NCBI GenBank assembly: GCA_945878115.1
Contig: CAMDVD010000001.1
Span: 165,872-229,871, forward strand
Source: Chitinophaga pinensis
GTDB taxonomy: Bacteria > Bacteroidota > Bacteroidia > Chitinophagales > Chitinophagaceae
Length of the DNA: 64,000 bases
Direction: 5' to 3'
Shown here: positions 27,032 through 36,977 of the stretch, one piece after another
How positions within the stretch are numbered: the first letter of the stretch is position 1
Layout of the letters: each line of letters starts with the position of its first letter
Notes under the pieces: model-generated
Seen by the model: only the letters and a program-made list of their open reading frames with translations
What the model was told of the DNA's origin: nothing
The model's database searches: none
Program-made: the position numbers and the translations under genes

Positions 27032-29446
27032 CTATTCCTTAATCAATTTACGCATATACCATTTCTTATCTTCGGCTAAAATTTTTATCCAATAAGTACC
27101 AGAGGCTAAGCTCGTCAAAGGCAATTTAAGTTGACTACCAAAAATAAATAATCGCTTGCCACTGATATCATAAATCTCTGATTGGAGAATGGTTCTATTG
27201 GATTGAATCAATACTTGGTCATGAACTGGGTTTGGAAATACTTGGATAACCGTTTCATTTTGTACTTCGTTGATGCCCAAACAAGTTTGTAAAGTAATTG
27301 GATAAATGGCAGTATCTGCGCAAGATGCCGTTAAGGATTGTTTGACTTTTACCATACAAAAATTTGGAAGGCCCCATTGTACTGTACAACTCGAATCGCT
27401 AGAGCCACAGCCACTTACAGGCGTACCACCATAAATAGTCCAAATGTAATTTGTACCCGGAATATTCATTATAGTATACGCTTCAACCGTATTCTGACAA
27501 GGGTATTTATTCCCCATAATTTGTGGATCGGGATTAGGTGTAATGTTGATGGCTTGGCTTGTTTTACATCCATAGTTTGTTTCTACTACACCTTGGTAAA
27601 TACCTGCAACAGTTGGAATATAAAAGGAAGTATCTGGTCCTGGTACAAAATTGTACGTGTATTGATTTCCAATAAAAATATTGACTGGATCACCAGCACA
27701 ATACGTCGTATTGGTCAATGGTAATGGTGCATAAACAGTATCTGTCAAATTGTTTTGCATCCAAGCCAATCTATTATGTACATTGGTTTTCAAAGAATTG
27801 ATATCATACAAAACATTTTGCCAACGGTTCACATTGCGTTGCTTTGCGTTACGAGTATAGACTTCATTACTGTCAATGTAATTATCAAAAGCCGCATCTG
27901 TAAAAATAGTTTTTCTAAGATTACTATAGCGGCAAGATAGTCTGGTATTGAACACGGAATCTGTTCTTAATCGTTGCCACCAAAAAGGAAATATCCAATA
28001 ACCGTGCGTTATAATATGTACCCAGCCTGTATCGCAGCAATAGCCTCTATCTGCATCCCAAGGTGGACCGCAATGTAACTTTCCACCATCGGTAGATTTT
28101 TCTTTATACAAATACGTGCTTCTACCGTAAGTGTCATAGTTGGTGCTGTATTCGCTTACAATTAAAAAATCGATGAGGTGTTTTTCATTGGCAAATTTTC
28201 GCCATCCAATAGTTGGATCTTGATAGTTTGGCGATTGCAATGCGTCTTCAAAACTATCTACAAAAGAATGAATATAATTGAGCTGTTGCGTAGGCAAAGT
28301 ATTTTGCTTTGGATAAACAACTTTATATTCATATTGACTGGTCAAGTTTTGAAATTGATAGCCCGGATAATTAGACCACCAAGCTGGAGGATCTCCATTG
28401 GGATTGATTTCTATGATATAACCGCCAGTCAGACTTACTCCAGAAGTATCTACAGGTTTCAACTTGGAAATGTCTACACGATTCGAATCTCGTTTTACTT
28501 TTTCGGTTAAAATATACATGCCTGCGTATACACCATTGACCACTAGTTCACAGAATTTTGTTCGAGGTGCGTAATAACCCATGCGTCGCGACATTTCAAA
28601 AGTCAATGGATCTTTCATTAAGTATTCATCCGTTACACAAGCTTTCAATATCCAATCACTTTGTTTTGGTAAACCTAAAAAAGCAATGGCTGTATCGTTG
28701 TTTGCTGCTGTATTCTGAAACTCCAAATCATAATTCGGTTTGTCATTCCAAGCCGAAGTATAACCTTGTCTTTCTATCAATAAATTGTATTGATTGGTAT
28801 AAGTTGTAGCATTGAAATTATTGATGCCTGATACATTGTCTATGATTTTAATAGTGCCAGGAACTTTAGGATCATCAGGTATATTTCCACTGGGTACATC
28901 AATTTTAAAAATAGGAATATTGGATGTAGAATTATTTAATGCAGTTAGTTCGGGGTTTGCTACAAAACTTATACTCCAACTCACCAAAGTACCCGTGATG
29001 CCATTTACATTATTGTCTAAATAGTATAAAGTCCATGATCCATTTGGATTTTGTCCATTGGTAAAACTACTTAAATTGTCATACGCCATATAAGCTCCAC
29101 TAAAAGGCGCGGTGGCATAACGTATCGAATTACTTGCATACAATCTAAAACAAGCGGATGTAAAATTATTATTTGTGCCACCATTATATTCAGATAGAAC
29201 GGCATAGCTTCCACTTGGTGAATACAGCCCTAGATGCACATCTGCAGCACTAGAATGATTGAGCGTAACACAGACTTCATAAAAACCGTTAGTCGAATTA
29301 GAAGTAGTGGGTGCGCCAGAAATGTTCAAAGGGAAATTTAATGTTGTTCCTTCTGCACAGACTTGATTTGGTGAAGCGGTGAATGTTTGCGCAGAAGCAA
29401 GCTGACTAAAAAAGACTAAAATAAATAGACTGAAGCTGAATCTCAT
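27032..29446 (-). CDS. CotH-kinase family T9SS protein with N-terminal P-domain
   Basis: An 804-residue exported protein (MRFSFSLFILVFFSQLASAQ). Residues ~25-165 are a proprotein-convertase P-type beta-sandwich (EVCVTLNHSSAADVHLGLYSPSG ... NPNGSWTLYYLDN). Residues ~215-560 form a CotH kinase domain: FLGLPKQSDWILKACVTDEYLMKDPLTF, VNGVYAGMYILTEKVKRDSNRVDI, GPPWDADRGY. An Ig/PKD-like part follows and the chain ends in a T9SS sorting domain (IQVFPNPVHDQVLI). CotH proteins are atypical kinases (shown for spore-coat CotH). It begins 8 bp after the stop of the second CotH gene, so both are likely co-expressed. Confidence 0.88.
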   Translation of the reverse strand: MRFSFSLFILVFFSQLASAQTFTASPNQVCAEGTTLNFPLNISGAPTTSNSTNGFYEVCVTLNHSSAADVHLGLYSPSGSYAVLSEYNGGTNNNFTSACFRLYASNSIRYATAPFSGAYMAYDNLSSFTNGQNPNGSWTLYYLDNNVNGITGTLVSWSISFVANPELTALNNSTSNIPIFKIDVPSGNIPDDPKVPGTIKIIDNVSGINNFNATTYTNQYNLLIERQGYTSAWNDKPNYDLEFQNTAANNDTAIAFLGLPKQSDWILKACVTDEYLMKDPLTFEMSRRMGYYAPRTKFCELVVNGVYAGMYILTEKVKRDSNRVDISKLKPVDTSGVSLTGGYIIEINPNGDPPAWWSNYPGYQFQNLTSQYEYKVVYPKQNTLPTQQLNYIHSFVDSFEDALQSPNYQDPTIGWRKFANEKHLIDFLIVSEYSTNYDTYGRSTYLYKEKSTDGGKLHCGPPWDADRGYCCDTGWVHIITHGYWIFPFWWQRLRTDSVFNTRLSCRYSNLRKTIFTDAAFDNYIDSNEVYTRNAKQRNVNRWQNVLYDINSLKTNVHNRLAWMQNNLTDTVYAPLPLTNTTYCAGDPVNIFIGNQYTYNFVPGPDTSFYIPTVAGIYQGVVETNYGCKTSQAINITPNPDPQIMGNKYPCQNTVEAYTIMNIPGTNYIWTIYGGTPVSGCGSSDSSCTVQWGLPNFCMVKVKQSLTASCADTAIYPITLQTCLGINEVQNETVIQVFPNPVHDQVLIQSNRTILQSEIYDISGKRLFIFGSQLKLPLTSLASGTYWIKILAEDKKWYMRKLIKE

Positions 29447-29454
29447 TTGCCGAA

Positions 29455-32400
29455 TTATTGCTTGTTGAATTTTACGTAATAGGTTTTACCTGATTTATCT
29501 GTGCATTGCAAAATATACATGCCATTTGCTAAGGCAGCAATATTTATTTCTTTATTATCTGCCGATGTAGAGATGGCTTGAACTTTTCCAGCTGCATCCA
29601 GCACTGTTAGATTGTTTAAGCTTTTAGTGCTTTGAATATGCAATACACTTGTTGCTGGATTTGGATAAATAGCAAGATAAGAATTGTCCTCAATATCTTG
29701 GACACCCAATGGTTTACATGCTGGGTCGTATGCCATACCAGGTGAGCCTTTTGGACAACCAGCAAACCAAGTTGCAGCAGCATTATGATTACCTGCAAAC
29801 AATCCATTTTCTAATGTTTTACCTAGCCCATTTGCATCAGTAGGCCAAGGCGCATTTACACCATAGCAAACACTGTATTTCAAAGTACCCAAATTGTCAA
29901 ACAATCGAATGACATCACCTGAATTGGAGAATGAAAATCCAATGGGGCCAATACTATTAGTAACGGAAGGGAATTGGGTATTGAATTTTGCAGCATCTTC
30001 ATACAACACCAAATATTGATTGGCATTGATGCTTGCATTTGCAGGAAAAGTATAGGCATTCAAATCATCACCATTCTTGATGGTCCATCCAGCAAGACTA
30101 AAAGGCGTTGCGTTTTTATTATATAATTCTATCCAATCACCAGCATCAGCAGTAGCGGATGAATTATAATTTATCTCTGAATAAATTGGCGTTTCAACAC
30201 AAGGCGTATAGGCTACACCTGGTGAACCGCCCATGCAACCTGCAAACCAAGAAGATGCATTGTTCGGATTCGAGCTGGCAGACACTAATTCTAAAGTACG
30301 ACCATTGCCATCGGTGCTACATTGCCATGTATCATAAAAATCGACGGAGGTAATAAATTTACTGTCCTTATCTCGTATCACTAATTTTTGTCCAGCATTA
30401 TTTAACTTAAAACAAAGTGGTCCAATTTTATTCGTGACTGTTGGAAACTGTGCAGAAAATAAAGCACTATCTGCATAGATGACCAATCGCGCACCAGCTG
30501 CCAGTGTAGTGCCATTTGGAATGACACAATACTTCTCATATTGATCACCGTCTAAAATCACGGCATTCGAAATATTCAAAGGAGTAGTTCCATAATTATA
30601 TAATTCTAACCAATCGCCAGCATTCAATGTATTGTCACTATTGAAATTAATTTCATCAATCACTAAGCTAGCATTGGAAGTGGCATTACAAGGTTGCGTT
30701 GTTGCATACATATTTGCATCTAGCCATGTCATTCTATTGGTAATCCAAAGTTTTAATGAATCTACTTCACCTTGCCAGCTATTGGCTATCCATCCATTTG
30801 GCCAAACATAAGTACCAATAGTTTGCCAAATAGCAGAGTCTCTAATGGAAGCTGGACGAAGGTTTACAGCGAAAGTATCAACACGTGCAAGTATGGCTGG
30901 CGTACTCAATGTGGTTGTACGAAGTTCATTCCATCTACAATTCAATAAGTTTTTAAAATAAGGATCTTGCAACATTTTATCGATCCATTTGCTACTACCA
31001 TCACCACAGCCAACATACATTTGCCAACCTGCAGTTTGATATCCATTGCAATAATTTCCATTGCCAAAACTGATATTAAAATCCCATAATGGCCCCATAG
31101 TAAATCGTCCGCAATTGCTATTTCTATCTTTGTGCATATAGGTGCTCAAACGATAACCATCTACATTGTTCGATACTTCATTGATGATAAACCAATCTAC
31201 AAAGGAATACACGTTTGCCACTTTACGATAACCAGTATTTGGGTCATTGAATGTTGGACTGAATAATACAGATTCAAAATTGTCGATATAATTTTTTAGA
31301 TAGGTATTTTGTGTGGTTGTGATCTCATCCCATTTCGGATATTCATTTTGAATCGTTACACCTTGATTCGCTGTATTCCAACCAGGACCACTGTTACCCG
31401 TGAATTTATCAATTTTAAAAATATAACCACCAGTCAATGCATCACCGCTATTCATAGAAGTATCTAGTTTGGCAATATCCACTCTATTTTTGTCTCGTTT
31501 AATTTTTTCTAACAAAACATATACACCTTGATTTACGCCGTTGATCACTACTTCTACATGTTGTTCACGCGAAGCATACCAACCCAAAGCTCTTCCTAAA
31601 TCGTAGGTCAATGCATCACGCATAAAAGTTTTATCATTATAGGTATTCAGCAATACCCAATCATGTTCGGCAGGCATGCCCAATAAAGACACATTTTGAT
31701 TAGCCCCAGCAGCAGTTATAGTACTAAATCCAAAGGGCATTTTAGGAAAAGATTGTGAAGTAGAACCTCTATGCTCAATAGATATTTTACCATTATAATC
31801 ATTGAATGGATCAAGGATACAATTTTGTTGACCAACACCATTATAAATAATACCCATGTCACAATTGATTCTTGGATTATCTACTATGGTTTGTCCCAAG
31901 GTATTAATCACGAGTAAAGGTAAATTGGATTGCAAAGGCATATAATTCGGTGCAATAAACCATGACGGTGCGCTTAAATAATTCGTACTTGTATTTTTAA
32001 TACCCAACATTAAAAAAGGACGAGCCGTTAAGTCTAGTGAAGTTGAACTATTATTATGTACTTCTATGCTCAAAGTGTTGATTCCATTGTATAATAAAGT
32101 ATCTACATTGCCTATAGATAGTGAATAATAATCAGGTTGTTGATTTTGGTATAATTGTGCTTCATGATCTTGCGTAGCGAAATCATCCCATTCTTGGTTA
32201 GGATCTATATTGTTTCGAGCTACTTCAACTCCATTGATATAGGCTACAAATCCATCATCATAATCCATGCATAAAATCACTTCATGAATGAGTGCTGTGT
32301 CCACAATATTAAAAGTCTTACGCATGTATACAGTACGCGAAGTGCTTGGTAAAACTGTATTATCATCATTGTCGCCAAAGCCCATGCCACCAGTGCCGCT

Positions 32401-32586
32401 AGCCCATGAGGCGTCGTTATAGGTAGCGATTTCCCAATTTGAAATTGTGACATTTGGCACAATATATTTCCAAGTTGCGTTATCTTTTACAACCGCCTCC
32501 CAATGATTTACAGGATTAAAACCGCATTGCGAAAAACCGAAGAAAGAAGAAATAGTAAGGATGGTTAGTAATAAATATTTTTTCAT
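29455..32586 (-). CDS. CotH-kinase family T9SS protein with two lamin-tail domains
   Basis: A 1043-residue secreted protein; I start at ATG 32586 (MKKYLLLTILTISSFFGFSQ, a clear signal peptide) and not at the upstream ATG 32646, which lies before a likely promoter. Order: a galactose-binding-like region (~30-180), CotH kinase domain (~270-610, with NGVNQGVYVLLEKIKRDKNRVDI and GPLWDFNISFGN), two lamin-tail/LTD domains (each INFNSDN/INYNSSA ... GDWLELYNYG and GDWIELYNKN), and a T9SS sorting domain (AIYPNPATSVLHIQS). Sister of the gene at 27032. A good promoter lies at 32604-32633. Confidence 0.88.
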   Translation of the reverse strand: MKKYLLLTILTISSFFGFSQCGFNPVNHWEAVVKDNATWKYIVPNVTISNWEIATYNDASWASGTGGMGFGDNDDNTVLPSTSRTVYMRKTFNIVDTALIHEVILCMDYDDGFVAYINGVEVARNNIDPNQEWDDFATQDHEAQLYQNQQPDYYSLSIGNVDTLLYNGINTLSIEVHNNSSTSLDLTARPFLMLGIKNTSTNYLSAPSWFIAPNYMPLQSNLPLLVINTLGQTIVDNPRINCDMGIIYNGVGQQNCILDPFNDYNGKISIEHRGSTSQSFPKMPFGFSTITAAGANQNVSLLGMPAEHDWVLLNTYNDKTFMRDALTYDLGRALGWYASREQHVEVVINGVNQGVYVLLEKIKRDKNRVDIAKLDTSMNSGDALTGGYIFKIDKFTGNSGPGWNTANQGVTIQNEYPKWDEITTTQNTYLKNYIDNFESVLFSPTFNDPNTGYRKVANVYSFVDWFIINEVSNNVDGYRLSTYMHKDRNSNCGRFTMGPLWDFNISFGNGNYCNGYQTAGWQMYVGCGDGSSKWIDKMLQDPYFKNLLNCRWNELRTTTLSTPAILARVDTFAVNLRPASIRDSAIWQTIGTYVWPNGWIANSWQGEVDSLKLWITNRMTWLDANMYATTQPCNATSNASLVIDEINFNSDNTLNAGDWLELYNYGTTPLNISNAVILDGDQYEKYCVIPNGTTLAAGARLVIYADSALFSAQFPTVTNKIGPLCFKLNNAGQKLVIRDKDSKFITSVDFYDTWQCSTDGNGRTLELVSASSNPNNASSWFAGCMGGSPGVAYTPCVETPIYSEINYNSSATADAGDWIELYNKNATPFSLAGWTIKNGDDLNAYTFPANASINANQYLVLYEDAAKFNTQFPSVTNSIGPIGFSFSNSGDVIRLFDNLGTLKYSVCYGVNAPWPTDANGLGKTLENGLFAGNHNAAATWFAGCPKGSPGMAYDPACKPLGVQDIEDNSYLAIYPNPATSVLHIQSTKSLNNLTVLDAAGKVQAISTSADNKEINIAALANGMYILQCTDKSGKTYYVKFNKQ

Positions 32587-32603
32587 AGTATGCGTTGAGT
32601 TTT

Positions 32604-32633
32604 TAAATGTAATAGTTTCCAGACGAATTGCAA
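32604..32633 (-). promoter_or_regulatory. Promoter for the CotH gene pair
   Basis: On the minus strand TTG (32633-32631), a 19-bp spacer, then TACATTTA (32611-32604), one base from TAnnTTTG. The predicted transcript start is just upstream of the ATG at 32586, which supports that start over 32646. Confidence 0.5.
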
Positions 32634-32728
32634 AAAAGCTATACAAATCATTTCCATAATTTCAAGAGATTGAGAATATTAAATGATTAATAAATTGGGT
32701 GGGAATAAAATTTATTTGAGAGGTATAC

Positions 32729-32850
32729 TGTAGCGTATTTTTTGAAAAAAATTAATGCTACAGTGTAATGGTGTAGCGTATTTTTTGAAAAATAATTAAT
32801 GCTACAGTGTAATGGTGTAGCGTATTTTTTGAAAAAAAATTAATGCTACA
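32729..32850. repeat. Three tandem ~44-bp hairpin units
   Basis: Units start at 32729, 32772 and 32816 and read TGTAGCGTATTTTTTGAAAA..., ending GCTACAGTGTAATGG (the last is cut after GCTACA). Each unit is itself an inverted repeat (TGTAGC/GCTACA with A/T-rich arms), so the array can fold as three hairpins in a row. It lies between the divergent CotH pair and the DUF2480 gene. Confidence 0.85.
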
Positions 32851-32853
32851 CCA

Positions 32854-33000
32854 TGGGCGGCAGACACGTCCTGACGATAAATGTCAGGATCCGTTTCCGC
32901 TCAAAGCAGCGGAATCTGGACTTTTCCTTCCAATCTTTTTGCTTGCTCCGCCGCAAAAAGGATTTCCACTCAATCGTTGCCGCAATGCACCTGCACCTAA
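32854..33000. repeat. GGGCGGC element, left-half copy
   Basis: Starts TGGGCGGCAGACACG, the terminal sequence of the complete element at 52882, and shares the internal blocks TTCCAATCTTTTTGCTTGC, AAAAAGGATTT and CAATCGTTGCCGCAATGCA. It has additional small hairpins (CCTGAC/GTCAGG; TCCGCT/AGCGGA). The right terminus with GCCGCCCA is absent. Two small overlapping open frames here are by-products of the repeat. Confidence 0.7.
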
Positions 33001-33142
33001 AGTTTCTACAAATTTTCTTTGCTCCTTTTGTTGTTTCATTCCCCCGTGGATTTGTGTCTTCACAATCCCTGATTGCCTTTCGACTTTTTACTTTTTACTT
33101 TCGACTTTCTACATACGACTTTAAAACCTTACTTTTGCGAGC

Positions 33143-33652
33143 ATGGAAAATCTCGTGAATAAAGTTGCAGAAAGTGGCATCATCACCCTTAACTTAGAAG
33201 ATTTTATACCAAAATCTACCGTGGTATTTGACTTGAAAGCCTTTCTATTCATGGAACTGATGTTGAAAGAAAAAGATTATCGTGCAGCATTGTTAACACA
33301 TGATTGGAATCAATATGTTGGACAAGAAGTTATACTCACTTGTACTGCAGATGCCATCATTCCAGTATGGGCTTATATGCTGGCTGCTTCCTATCTTGAA
33401 CCAGTTGCAAAACAAGTTATCATGAATAGCATTGCAGAAGCCAAAACACAACTTTTATTACAACATATCGAAGCATTAGACAATACAACATTCACCGACA
33501 AACGAGTAGTCATCAAGGGTTGTGGCGATATTCCAATTCCAGATAGCGCTTATGCAGCCATTACGCTCAAACTTCGTCCAGTGGTTAAAAGTATTATGTA
33601 CGGTGAACCTTGTAGCACAGTGCCTATTTATAAAAAGAAAACTATTCTTTAA
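33143..33652 (+). CDS. DUF2480 family protein
   Basis: A 169-residue soluble protein of a family found almost only in Bacteroidota, with no known function. Recognised from the N-terminal NKVAESGIITLNLEDFIPK followed by FDLKAFLFMELMLKEKDYR, the middle VILTCTADAIIPVWAYMLAA, and the C-terminal VVIKGCGDIPIPDSAYAAIT, which is conserved in the family. A TACTTTTG box at 33130-33137 resembles a -7 element but is so close to the ATG that the message would be nearly leaderless. It precedes the lytic transglycosylase by 52 bp on the same strand. Confidence 0.85.
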   Translation: MENLVNKVAESGIITLNLEDFIPKSTVVFDLKAFLFMELMLKEKDYRAALLTHDWNQYVGQEVILTCTADAIIPVWAYMLAASYLEPVAKQVIMNSIAEAKTQLLLQHIEALDNTTFTDKRVVIKGCGDIPIPDSAYAAITLKLRPVVKSIMYGEPCSTVPIYKKKTIL

Positions 33653-33704
33653 TTTTCCTATCCTATTTTACGACTTCCACTTTTATACCGCATATTTACA
33701 CACC

Positions 33705-34721
33705 ATGAAAAAAATCATTTTCCCATTCCTTATACTATTGACTGGTTGCAATATCCTTGCACAAAAATATAATCCTCGATATCTTTATCCGCAGCCTAGC
33801 AAAGAAGCATCGAAAGAAAGCAACAAAGAAGAACCTAAAGAAAGTAACAAAGAAGTTGCAAAGGAAATACCTACAGAAACGAGAATCAATAAAAGAGATA
33901 GTGAATACATGCTTCCTATTGCGCCAAGGCCATTACAAGTGACTGCACCTGCAACACCAAAGTCGTATACATTATTTGGTGAAAAAATACCACTAGAAAT
34001 GTGGGATGTAAGAGAAAGATTTGATAGAGAATTGTTGGTCAATACTTTCATGCAAGGCTCCACTTGTTATATCATTAAATTGATGAATCGTTGGTTGCCT
34101 ATGATTGAAGAAAGATTGAAACAAAATGAAGTTCCAGATGATTTTAAATATTTATGTATTGCGGAAAGTGCTTTGCAAAACCAAACCTCTAAGGTAGGCG
34201 CAGTAGGGTTTTGGCAATTTATGCCAGGCACTGCACCTCTTTATGGATTAACCATTGACAATGAAATTGATGAGCGTTATAATCCAGAAAAAGCAACAGA
34301 TGCCGCTTGCAAATATTTAAAAGATGCATACAATAAATTTGGCAATTGGACAGCCGCTGCGGCCTCGTACAATTGTGGTATGGGCGGTATGAGTGGCGCA
34401 TTAAACACACAAGGTGAAAATAGTTTTTATAATGTGTTATTGCCCGAAGAAACGATGCGTTATATTTTTAGAATTGCTGCACTGAAATATATTTTATCCA
34501 ATCAAAAAACGCTCGGATTTAATTTGACAAATGACGATGTATATCAACCACTACGCGTTAGAAAAGAAACGATTTATGGTGGTATTGGTAATTTAGTTGA
34601 GTATGCTAAAAGTAAAGGAACAAATTATAAAACATTGAAAATGTTGAATCCTTGGATGCGAGATAAATTTTTGAGTAATTCCAAAAAGCGGGCACTCACC
34701 ATTTTATTGCCACAAGCGTAA
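33705..34721 (+). CDS. Lytic transglycosylase (SLT/MltD-like), probable lipoprotein
   Basis: Cleaves peptidoglycan glycan strands in the periplasm. The 338-residue product begins MKKIIFPFLILLTGCNILAQ, with a lipobox-like LTGC; I start at 33705 because the ORF upstream overlaps the DUF2480 gene and lacks a signal sequence. A charged repeat-like spacer (KEASKESNKEEPKESNKEVAKE type) follows, then the SLT domain at ~130-300 with catalytic Glu in CIAESALQN and GAVGFWQFMPGTA, and AAASYNCGMGG. The end (GGIGNLVEYAKSKGTNYKTLKMLNPW) resembles a LysM-like or MltD tail. RarA follows 19 bp later. Confidence 0.9.
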   Translation: MKKIIFPFLILLTGCNILAQKYNPRYLYPQPSKEASKESNKEEPKESNKEVAKEIPTETRINKRDSEYMLPIAPRPLQVTAPATPKSYTLFGEKIPLEMWDVRERFDRELLVNTFMQGSTCYIIKLMNRWLPMIEERLKQNEVPDDFKYLCIAESALQNQTSKVGAVGFWQFMPGTAPLYGLTIDNEIDERYNPEKATDAACKYLKDAYNKFGNWTAAAASYNCGMGGMSGALNTQGENSFYNVLLPEETMRYIFRIAALKYILSNQKTLGFNLTNDDVYQPLRVRKETIYGGIGNLVEYAKSKGTNYKTLKMLNPWMRDKFLSNSKKRALTILLPQA

Positions 34722-34740
34722 TTTCGATATTTAATATTCT

Positions 34741-36003
34741 ATGCAAACGCCTTTAGCAGAACGCCTTCGTCCATCTTCATTAGATGCATTGTTAGGTCAG
34801 CAACATCTTACTGGTGAAGGAAGTATACTGAGAACAGCTATAGACAAAGGGCAAATTCCATCCATGATTTTATGGGGTTCGCCAGGTGTTGGTAAAACTA
34901 CTATTGCATCCATCATAGCAAGCACATTACAAGTTCCATTTTATACCTTGAGTGCTATTTCAAGTGGTGTAAAAGATATTCGCGAAGTGATAGAAAAAGC
35001 GAAATCAGAAACGGGTGTTATTTTATTTATTGATGAAATTCATCGCTTCAATAAAGGGCAACAAGATGCTTTGTTGGGCGCAGTCGAAAAGGGAATCATT
35101 ACCTTAATTGGAGCAACCACAGAGAACCCTTCTTTCGAAGTAAATAGTGCCTTATTAAGTCGATGTCAAGTATATGTTTTAAAGCCATTGGAACGTAATG
35201 ATTTAATACAATTGATTCATGAAGCCTTACGAAAAGATACGGTTTTACAAACTTATTCCATTACTGAATTGGAAACGGAAGCCTTGCTGCAAATCTCTGG
35301 TGGCGATGCGCGAAAATTATTGAATTTATTGGAACTAGTTGTACAACAATTGCCATCAAAAACGGATCAAAAAATAAGCAATGAATTTGTGATGAAAGTG
35401 GCACAAAATAAAATTGCCTTGTACGACAAACAAGGCGAGCAACATTATGATATTATTTCGGCATTTATAAAAAGCATGAGAGGCAGTGATCCAAACGCCG
35501 CAGTGTATTGGCTTGCACGCATGATTGCAGGTGGCGAAGATGTTAAATTCATAGCGAGGCGTATGCTAATTTTTGCGAGTGAAGATATTGGCAATGCTAA
35601 CCCTAATGCTTTACTTATAGCCAATGCGACTTTCGATAGTGTGTCTAAAATTGGTAATCCTGAATCCAGAATTATCTTATCGCAATGTGCTATTTATTTA
35701 GCCACAAGTACCAAGAGTAATGCGAGTTATATGGCGATAGATCATGCACTTGCAATTGTCCAGCATCAAGGTGATTTACCTGTGCCTTTGCATTTACGAA
35801 ACTCTCCAACTTCATTGATGAAGAAATTGGATTATGGTAAAAATTATGATTATGACCATACACATGATTTGAATTTTGCAGGACAAGAATTATTGCCAGA
35901 TGCCATTCAACAAATGAAATTTTATGAGCCAGGCAATAATGCACGTGAAGCAGAAATAAGACAGTTTTTAAAAATTAGATGGCGAGAAAAATATGGGTAT
36001 TAA
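34741..36003 (+). CDS. rarA: Replication-associated recombination protein A (AAA+ ATPase)
   Basis: A 420-residue clamp-loader-like ATPase (also called MgsA/WRNIP1) acting at stalled forks. It opens with [20 protein letters not shown], Walker [10 protein letters not shown] at ~46-54, Walker [19 protein letters not shown], sensor 1 [20 protein letters not shown], and the C-terminal region [22 protein letters not shown], all RarA-specific. Length is normal. It follows the lytic transglycosylase by 19 bp. Confidence 0.96.
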   Translation: MQTPLAERLRPSSLDALLGQQHLTGEGSILRTAIDKGQIPSMILWGSPGVGKTTIASIIASTLQVPFYTLSAISSGVKDIREVIEKAKSETGVILFIDEIHRFNKGQQDALLGAVEKGIITLIGATTENPSFEVNSALLSRCQVYVLKPLERNDLIQLIHEALRKDTVLQTYSITELETEALLQISGGDARKLLNLLELVVQQLPSKTDQKISNEFVMKVAQNKIALYDKQGEQHYDIISAFIKSMRGSDPNAAVYWLARMIAGGEDVKFIARRMLIFASEDIGNANPNALLIANATFDSVSKIGNPESRIILSQCAIYLATSTKSNASYMAIDHALAIVQHQGDLPVPLHLRNSPTSLMKKLDYGKNYDYDHTHDLNFAGQELLPDAIQQMKFYEPGNNAREAEIRQFLKIRWREKYGY

Positions 36004-36174
36004 GTTGCAGCTGAAATTTAGGTAACCTTGTTTCTAAAGAATAATATTGAAAACACTTTTATTCATGTAGTGAAAAATAGATAAAATTTTTTCAGCACTA
36101 GAATACATATTTTTTCAAAGCGATGAAAGTACCTAAGAACGGATGTTTGCATAAAGCTTGTGCGCCTGTTTGAG

Positions 36175-36474
36175 CTATTTTCGAAACTTCAGAGAAATAG
36201 GATCTCTTCTGGAATCCCAAATCAATAAAACGTGAATTCTGTCTGGGAATTCTTTGTAAAAAACGTCATACTCTTTAACAGGAATATACAAGATATTCGG
36301 ATCTTGAGTTGGTCTTCCTAATTGTGGGAATTCAATAATGGTTTATTATGAAGTAGAAATCAAGTTATTTAGTTTGATAGAGTAAACATTAGATTTGTTT
36401 CGTTTATTCCAATACTCTAAAATTTCTAATTTACTTACTCGTCCTTCCTTTGTCCATTCTATTTTTCTAACCAT
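36175..36474 (-). pseudogene. RelE/ParE-family toxin interrupted by two consecutive in-frame TAA codons
   Basis: Read from ATG 36474, one frame of exactly 100 codons ends at TAG 36175-36177 and is family-like throughout: MVRKIEWTKEGRVSKLEILE ... YWNKRNKS, then after codons 43-44 (TAA TAA at 36343-36348) it continues TIIEFPQLGRPTQDPN, PVKEYDVFYKEFPDRIHVLL and IWDSRRDP, the typical ParE/RelE ending. The start overlaps the antitoxin gene by 16 bp. Both stops lie at one spot in an otherwise intact frame, suggesting recent inactivation. The first part alone would be a 42-residue peptide. Confidence 0.8.
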
Positions 36475-36695
36475 TCTTCCGTCAATTTTCTTTCTTCCTC
36501 CTCTGAAATCAATTCGCCATTATTACTTTGTTCAACGGAAATATCTAATCTTTTCCGTAAATCATCTGAAAATGTATAAGTAGAATTTCTGTCTTCATTT
36601 TGTGTAAGAAATTCTAAAATAAATTCTAAAGCATCGTTGTCTTCCGTAATATGAATTTGACTGATTACTTTTTCTTTCAATTCTATACTGGTCAT
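36459..36695 (-). CDS. Antitoxin-like small protein paired with the broken RelE/ParE toxin
   Basis: A 78-residue acidic protein (MTSIELKEKVISQIHITEDN at the start, ISEEEERKLTEEWLEK at the end). The TEDNDALEFILEFL segment and size are typical of helical antitoxins of the RelE/ParE class, and the toxin remnant overlaps its last 16 bp. Preceded by a possible promoter at 36709. It remains intact although the toxin reading frame is closed. Identification is from context and general character, not from a named motif. Confidence 0.7.
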   Translation of the reverse strand: MTSIELKEKVISQIHITEDNDALEFILEFLTQNEDRNSTYTFSDDLRKRLDISVEQSNNGELISEEEERKLTEEWLEK

Positions 36696-36708
36696 TTTTA
36701 TTTTTTCT

Positions 36709-36741
36709 CAAATATAAATAACATAATTTATTTTCTAGCAA
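36709..36741 (-). promoter_or_regulatory. Possible promoter of the broken toxin-antitoxin pair
   Basis: On the minus strand TTG (36741-36739), 22-bp spacer, then TATATTTG (36716-36709), a full TAnnTTTG match. The spacer is slightly long. The ATG lies 13 bp downstream of the box. Confidence 0.4.
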
Positions 36742-36977
36742 TTCAAAATGGGTTAAATAAAACTGAAAGTCCTAAGCTTGAAATGCAATTTTTAGAAATT
36801 ACCAAATGAAAATTTGTTTAGTTTGCAGATGGTAAAAGAACATAACTTCAAAGCGAAGGAGGTTTCAATAAACAATGTTCATGAGACCTTTGAAATACTA
36901 AACATTGAATTAAATTTACAATGAAAAGAAAAATCTATTTCAAAGAACCCTGCATCATATTCTAAATCTTCCAACGG

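Noticed and set aside
32843..33158. Two overlapping plus-strand open frames (93 and 101 codons)
   Set aside because: Both are by-products of the GGGCGGC half-element and the following T/C-rich tract; no signal or motif, and they run into the DUF2480 promoter.
36829..36924. 31-codon plus-strand frame before the Crp/Fnr gene
   Set aside because: No promoter, no recognisable sequence and too short to support without homologues.
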